Source: Oscillospiraceae bacterium
GTDB taxonomy: Bacteria > Bacillota > Clostridia > Oscillospirales > Ruminococcaceae
DNA: 64,000 nt
Assembly (NCBI GenBank): GCA_900768125.1
Contig: CAAGBS010000011.1
Location: forward strand, 1 to 64,000
Direction of reading: 5' to 3'
Every line of letters starts with the position of its first letter. The stretch's first letter is position 1. A program made the translations under genes and the position numbers. This document shows, piece after piece, positions 59,850 through 64,000 of the stretch. The notes below the pieces were generated by a model. The model was given only the letters and a program-made list of their open reading frames with translations, searched no databases and was not told the origin of the DNA.

Positions 59850-61223
59850 TTACTGTTCCTTTTTCCGGCTGCGTATCGCGTCGGCGTCCTTCTGCTTTTC
59901 CTTCTCGCTCAGCTGAGAATACGGGACAAGGCAGTTGTGAATGCGCATTTTGTCGTTGCGCTGCTCGCCGTATTTCCAGTTGTTGAGATAGTGATACCTG
60001 CACCATCTGATGTGCTCAAGTTCCGCGATGGTCTCAGCCGGAACCCCCTTTTTAATCAGCCTGTCTATCGTGAACTCAAAGTCCGAGGAGCTGACGTTGG
60101 AATATCTCTTGAAGCTGTCAAGTTCCTGCCATGAAACGCCGCCGTATTTGCTCGCATACGCTTCGTGCTGTCTTCTGGCGGCCTCGTAGCACTTTTCATT
60201 CAGGACTACCTCAGCGGAGGCGATATCCTCCGCCCTGCCGAACCATCTGAGTCTGTCGTTCCCGAAAAGCTTCTCCATCAGGTCGCCGCCGGGGGCGTAA
60301 ACGTCCAGCACGGGACAGCCTGGCACAAACTCCATAAGGCGGCTTACAGTAAGCAAATTTTCGCTTTCGCTTCCGCATATTATCAGGCGGTCGAAATCAC
60401 GCAGTTTCTCATAGTCCGTTATGCCGTCGTCATGAAAAACTATGCTGTCCGGCGTTATTTCGCCAAGGCTGATGTGCTCCCTGCGGAACTGCCTGCCATC
60501 GCCGTAGACATGGTATTCAAAGTGCTGCTGCGGGTCGATAAGGTTTATCTGCAGTCCATAGCTAAGGATATCCTGCCCCACGCTGCCGAAACCGATTATA
60601 GCTATCTTCTCGGAGCGTTCCACGGGGTAGCTTTTCCAGTATGACCGGGCACAGTTTTCAGAGGGACTGAACACCGATACCGTGGGGTCCTGGATATTCT
60701 GTCTGGAGATATTTTCAAGCTGCAGATACACCCGCTTCCCCGCGAGGATATCGTAATTGCGGTTATAAAAATCCAGTGTGCTGTCGTCGCCCGAGAACAT
60801 TATCACATAGCGCGAAGCATGCTTTATCATTCGATTCCCGCCGCGGATCCTGATATGCCGGGGCAGGTCGTTGTAGAGGTGCTCGGCGCACTCCGAATCG
60901 CCGTAGACCACGGTGGAGGACGGCATGTATACGTTTATCATTGTGATGATATCCTGCAGCTTGTTGAAAATTTCGATGAGTATGCTCAGAGCCGCCGCAA
61001 GCGCCATGAAACGCGCCAGCTGCATCAGTCCGCTGGAGTTGAGGTCGCACTCTATGGTGCCCGAATAAAGCTTCAGTGCGGAGAAAAACGCGTCGCACAG
61101 CGGATAATTCGAGCCGCCGTTTACGGCGTACTGGGGATAATAGCATATGATGCCGATAGCAAGCGGAATGATTTTATACATGATATTCAGCGCTTTTCTG
61201 AATGCATTTGATACCTTATTCAT
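59850..61223 (-). CDS. Two-TM Rossmann-fold RyR-domain protein
   Basis: The 457-residue protein has two N-terminal membrane spans (about 15-31 and 63-86). Two Rossmann-like segments follow (102-200 with VVYGDSECAEHLYNDL, and 206-345 with KIAIIGFGSVGQDIL). A C-terminal RyR domain (398-450) reads ELEHIRWCRYHYLNNWKYGE and CLVPYSQLSEKEKQKD. Bacterial RyR domains occur with TrkA-type Rossmann folds and are proposed to sense nucleotides in conflict systems. The layout resembles a small channel with a ligand-gating cytoplasmic part. AAGGAGA precedes ATG 61223. It is the first gene of a two-gene unit with the TIR protein. Confidence 0.82.
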   Translation of the reverse strand: MNKVSNAFRKALNIMYKIIPLAIGIICYYPQYAVNGGSNYPLCDAFFSALKLYSGTIECDLNSSGLMQLARFMALAAALSILIEIFNKLQDIITMINVYMPSSTVVYGDSECAEHLYNDLPRHIRIRGGNRMIKHASRYVIMFSGDDSTLDFYNRNYDILAGKRVYLQLENISRQNIQDPTVSVFSPSENCARSYWKSYPVERSEKIAIIGFGSVGQDILSYGLQINLIDPQQHFEYHVYGDGRQFRREHISLGEITPDSIVFHDDGITDYEKLRDFDRLIICGSESENLLTVSRLMEFVPGCPVLDVYAPGGDLMEKLFGNDRLRWFGRAEDIASAEVVLNEKCYEAARRQHEAYASKYGGVSWQELDSFKRYSNVSSSDFEFTIDRLIKKGVPAETIAELEHIRWCRYHYLNNWKYGEQRNDKMRIHNCLVPYSQLSEKEKQKDADAIRSRKKEQ

Positions 61224-61274
61224 AACGGGGACTCTCCTTTTTTATTTTACGGAAAGTATGACAAAACCAACCAC

Positions 61275-61307
61275 ATTATATAATACAGCAAAACATACAT
61301 TTTGCAA
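61275..61307 (-). promoter_or_regulatory. Possible promoter of the TIR/RyR unit
   Basis: Minus-strand TTGCAA (61307-61302) with TATTAT after 16 bases (61285-61280), or TATAAT after 21 bases (61280-61275). The region between the two divergent units is A+T-rich. Confidence 0.4.
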
Positions 61308-61399
61308 TATAATTATGGAATATATCCTTAAAATCGTACATTATTTTCATGCCAGGCGGAACTGCTGAGATTTTTTCACATTTTTTATTGCAAATAATA

Positions 61400-61428
61400 T
61401 TGACTTGCAGCCGCCGGAGGAATATAAT
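61400..61428 (+). promoter_or_regulatory. Promoter of galT
   Basis: TTGACT (61400-61405), a 17-base spacer and TATAAT (61423-61428), about 60 bases before the galT start. Confidence 0.8.
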
Positions 61429-61491
61429 AATAGTGGACGCCATGCACAAAGCGCAGCGCCCGACAGTTATGACAAAGTGAGGAATTGAATA

Positions 61492-62982
61492 ATGATCTAC
61501 GAAAGCATTCAGAAGCTCATCAGATACGCCGAAAGGAGCGGTCTCATAAGCCCGGACGATGAATTTGTCGTCCGCAACCAGCTTATGGATATCCTCCGCC
61601 TGACCGACTGGGAGGAGAACGCCGCCGACGATCCCGCCGCGTCTGTAGAAGCGCTTCTGGAGCCGATCATAGAATACGCCTGCGAAAACGGACTTATCCA
61701 GGACACCGCAGTTTCAAGAGACCTGTTCGACACCAGGATCATGGGAGTTTTCACGCCGTTCCCGCACGAGGTCGGCGATGAGTTCCGCCGCCGCCTTGCC
61801 GTAAGCCCGCAGGATGCCACCGACTGGTATTACGATTTCAGCAAGAAGCTGAATTACGTCCGCGCCGAGCGTATCGCCCGCGACATGAAGTGGACTTACG
61901 ATTCCGAATACGGCACGCTGGACATCACGATAAACCGCTCCAAGCCCGAAAAGGACCCCCGGGACATCGCCGCTGCGAAGACCCAGAAAGCGGTCAAGTA
62001 CCCCAAGTGCCAGCTTTGCGCTGAAAACATGGGCTTTGCCGGACACCTCACCCACCCGGCGCGCCAGAACCTCCGTCCGGTGAAGGTCGAGCTTAACAAC
62101 TCCGAGTGGTACCTGCAGTATTCTCCGTATGGATACTACAATGAGCACTGCATTGTCTTCAACAGGCAGCATATCCCCATGGTTATCGACGACAGCGTTT
62201 TCGACAAGCTATTCGATTTCATCGAGCAGTTCCCGCACTACATGCTCGGCTCCAACGCCGACCTGCCTATAGTCGGCGGCTCTATACTGACGCACGAGCA
62301 TTTCCAGGGCGGTCATTATACGTTCCCGATGGCGCGGGCAACGGTCGAGAAGCCGTTCCTGCTCAGCGCTCACCCTGACGTGAACGCCGGGATAGTCAAG
62401 TGGCCGATGTCGGTCATCCGCCTTTCCTCCTACAACCGCAGTTCGCTTTCAGCGGCGTGCGCCGAGGTGCTGAAAAAGTGGAGAGCCTACACTGACGAAT
62501 CCGCAGGCATTTTCGCCGAGACTGACGGAGTTCCACACAATACGATAACCCCCATCGCAAGAATGAACGGCTCGCAGTACGAATGCGACCTGGTTCTCAG
62601 AAACAACATAACCTCCGAGGAACGCCCGCTGGGTATCTTCCACCCCGCGCCCGCGCTTCACCACATCAAGAAGGAGAACATAGGGCTTATCGAGGTAATG
62701 GGTCTGGCGGTGCTTCCCGCAAGGCTTGCGACTGAACTGGAGATACTCCGCGAAGCAATGCTCTCCGGCGCGGATATCTCGGCGGACGAGCGGATAGCTT
62801 CCCACGCCGACTGGGCAAAGACCGTGCTCGCAGACCACCCCGAGTTCAACGCTGAGAATGCGATGGATATTATCCGCCAGGAAGTCGGAAAGGTCTTCGG
62901 TCAGGTGCTCGAGGACGCCGGCGTATTCAAGCGCACTGAAAGCGGTAAGGAAGCATTCCTGCGCTTCACTTCTACGCTCTGA
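61492..62982 (+). CDS. galT: UDP-glucose-hexose-1-phosphate uridylyltransferase (type 2)
   Basis: GalT swaps UMP between UDP-glucose and galactose-1-phosphate in the Leloir pathway. The 496-residue length and sequence fit the long Firmicutes form (GalT type 2). Landmarks are MGVFTPFPHEV near residue 84, the zinc-type CQLCAENMGFAGH near 174, YYNEHCIVFN near 213 and the likely catalytic HEHFQGG near 266. GTGAGGAATTGA precedes the ATG. No galK or galE lies in the window, so it is separated from the rest of the pathway here. It ends near the paired hairpins at 63053-63122. Confidence 0.95.
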   Translation: MIYESIQKLIRYAERSGLISPDDEFVVRNQLMDILRLTDWEENAADDPAASVEALLEPIIEYACENGLIQDTAVSRDLFDTRIMGVFTPFPHEVGDEFRRRLAVSPQDATDWYYDFSKKLNYVRAERIARDMKWTYDSEYGTLDITINRSKPEKDPRDIAAAKTQKAVKYPKCQLCAENMGFAGHLTHPARQNLRPVKVELNNSEWYLQYSPYGYYNEHCIVFNRQHIPMVIDDSVFDKLFDFIEQFPHYMLGSNADLPIVGGSILTHEHFQGGHYTFPMARATVEKPFLLSAHPDVNAGIVKWPMSVIRLSSYNRSSLSAACAEVLKKWRAYTDESAGIFAETDGVPHNTITPIARMNGSQYECDLVLRNNITSEERPLGIFHPAPALHHIKKENIGLIEVMGLAVLPARLATELEILREAMLSGADISADERIASHADWAKTVLADHPEFNAENAMDIIRQEVGKVFGQVLEDAGVFKRTESGKEAFLRFTSTL

Positions 62983-63052
62983 CCTGCGCTCCTCGATCGT
63001 CAGATATTTATTCGGGTCTGAAATTTCTACCGGTAATTTCGGCTGATATGCT

Positions 63053-63081
63053 GTATAATAAACGCTCTGCGTTTATTATAC
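63053..63081. other. Perfect 13-bp hairpin with a TCT loop
   Basis: GTATAATAAACGC (63053-63065), loop TCT and GCGTTTATTATAC (63069-63081). It lies just before the galT/rsmA bidirectional terminator. It is too A+T-rich for a terminator by itself and has TATAAT on both strands. Confidence 0.6.
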
Positions 63082-63090
63082 CACAAAAAT

Positions 63091-63127
63091 GGCTGCATCC
63101 CTGATTTTTTCGGGATGCAGCCTTTTC
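63091..63127. terminator. Bidirectional terminator between galT and rsmA
   Basis: GGCTGCATCCC (63091-63101) pairs with GGGATGCAGCC (63112-63122). T-runs follow on the plus strand (TTTTCTTTT), and ATTTTTG follows on the minus strand. Confidence 0.88.
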
Positions 63128-63156
63128 TTTTGTTGTTTTTTACAGCGCATGATTTT

Positions 63157-64000
63157 TTATTTGTTTGTAACTGCGTTGGTAAGTCTCGCAAAATCTTCGA
63201 GCGTGAGTTCCTCAGCGCGGGCGGTGGGCTTAATCCCGCAGGAAGCCATCAGCTCGGCAAGCTGCGGCTTCGCTATCCCGAGTTCCCCGCAGAGCGGATT
63301 CGCTATCTGCTTCCTGCGCTGTGAGAATGCGGAGCGTATTATGCGGAACAGCATTTTTTCCCACTCAGCCGGGCGGTCTGTGCGCGGCTTTACGTCCAGC
63401 CTTATCACTGCACTGTCAACGTTGGGGGAGGGCATGAAGCTCCCCCTGCCGACTTTAAACAGCAGCTTTGGTTCGCTGTAGTAGGATACCGCGCAGGATA
63501 TCGCGCCGCAGTCACGGGTGCCGGGCTTCGCACAGATGCGGTCGGCGGCTTCTTTCTGCACCATGACTGTCATCGCGGTGACGGGAAGCCTGCTTTCCAG
63601 CACGCGCATTATCACCGGAGACGTGATGTAGTATGGAAGATTCGCACAGACGACTACCTCCATTCCCGCCGCTTTTTCTGCAAGCAGGGCGGCTAGGTCG
63701 GTCTCCATTACGTCAGCGAATACTATTTCTATATTGTCGTAGTCCGCGAGGGTCTCTTCAAGGATAGGCTTCAGCGATGTGTCTATCTCCACCGCTATCA
63801 CCTTGTCGCAGCGCTTCGCAAGCTCTTTCGTGAGAACTCCAACGCCGGTGCCTATTTCCAGCGCGCAGACCCCCGGCTTCGCGCCACCGAGTTCCGCTAT
63901 TTTCGGACATACCGCCGGGTTCACCAGAAAGTTCTGCCCGAGGGATTTTGTGAACGAGAAGCCGTGGCGCTCGAAAAGCTCCCGGATAGTTCCTATATTT
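63157..64000 (-). CDS. rsmA: 16S rRNA A1518/A1519 dimethyltransferase, 5' end cut by window
   Basis: RsmA (KsgA) dimethylates two adenosines at the 3' end of 16S rRNA. About 280 residues are visible. The N-terminal part HGFSFTKSLGQNFLVN is encoded at 63920-63968, followed by ALEIGTGVGVLT (SAM motif I), VFADVMETD and the catalytic NLPYYITSP motif. The C-terminal helical domain and stop at 63157 are complete. The start codon lies beyond position 64000. The ORF beginning at the GTG at 63924 is therefore not the true start. Confidence 0.95.
   Translation of the reverse strand, partial: NIGTIRELFERHGFSFTKSLGQNFLVNPAVCPKIAELGGAKPGVCALEIGTGVGVLTKELAKRCDKVIAVEIDTSLKPILEETLADYDNIEIVFADVMETDLAALLAEKAAGMEVVVCANLPYYITSPVIMRVLESRLPVTAMTVMVQKEAADRICAKPGTRDCGAISCAVSYYSEPKLLFKVGRGSFMPSPNVDSAVIRLDVKPRTDRPAEWEKMLFRIIRSAFSQRRKQIANPLCGELGIAKPQLAELMASCGIKPTARAEELTLEDFARLTNAVTNK

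Noticed and set aside
1..64000. CRISPR array, rRNA operon or replication origin
   Set aside because: No regularly spaced repeats, rRNA-like segments or DnaA-box clusters were noticed anywhere in the window.

Overview
The window looks like a chromosomal segment of a spore-forming, fairly GC-rich clostridial bacterium, most likely an Oscillospiraceae/Ruminococcaceae-type gut or rumen fibre degrader. Supporting signs are a SleC-type spore cortex-lytic protein, a T-box in front of trpS, the Asp23/YloU - DAK2 - recG cluster, MEP-pathway ispE, a highly expressed-looking pyruvate phosphate dikinase, two GH5 cellulases, a GH13 amylase and clean TTGACA-17-TATAAT promoters. This placement is inference; no marker gene settles the genus.

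Layout. 1-790: a visibly more A+T-rich piece with chitobiase-C-like repeats, probably the edge of a prophage or other acquired island. 793-9.9 kb: an M23 peptidoglycan hydrolase, tRNA-Leu, an ABC exporter, rpmB, a small membrane protein, trpS with its T-box, a DUF389 membrane protein and a MocR-like aminotransferase. 9.9-12.9 kb: a three-gene SEL1 / TerY-C-like zinc ribbon / Ser-Thr kinase unit. 13.0-17.0 kb: a MATE exporter behind a promoter-terminator leader, then a SleC homologue split over two overlapping genes. 17.3-19.0 kb: the PFL-like UPF0210 and ACT UPF0237 pair. 19.2-27.4 kb: a tightly packed co-directional run of a PHP phosphatase, Lrp regulator, aminotransferase, ispE, Asp23, DAK2, recG and rsmE. 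27.6-34 kb: an acidic membrane protein, a lipoprotein, a second PHP phosphatase and a 1310-residue fusion of a polyprenyl-phosphate sugar transferase with an O-antigen-ligase-like protein. 34-50 kb: ilvE, a YcdB-like secreted protein, a NUDIX hydrolase, a 3D-domain cell-wall protein behind a long structured leader, two GH5 cellulases, sbcDC and a sensor-type degenerate-GGDEF/EAL phosphodiesterase. 50.5-58 kb: a GH13 enzyme, three paralogous small membrane proteins, dprA, an alpha/beta hydrolase and ppdK. 58.3-61.2 kb: a two-gene TIR / RyR cassette. 61.5-64 kb: galT and the start of rsmA, cut by the window edge.

How the genes work together. Much of the window is housekeeping: translation (rpmB, trpS, rsmE, rsmA, tRNA-Leu), repair and recombination (recG, sbcDC, dprA), and carbon and amino-acid metabolism (ppdK, galT, ilvE, aminotransferases). 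Secreted cellulases and a cytoplasmic GH13 enzyme fit growth on plant polysaccharide. The SleC pair, the M23 protein and the 3D-domain protein act on the cell wall.

The accessory signal most worth attention is the 58.3-61.2 kb cassette. It joins a TIR domain, a membrane span and a degenerate transglutaminase-like domain in one protein with a two-TM, Rossmann and RyR-domain protein next door, which resembles nucleotide-sensing conflict systems. Other points of note are two related TA-flanked MITE-like elements, one of them translated inside a signal peptide; a 262-bp element made of six consecutive triloop hairpins inside an 8-bp target duplication; the transferase-ligase fusion; the split SleC; and two leaders likely to control their genes by RNA structure.
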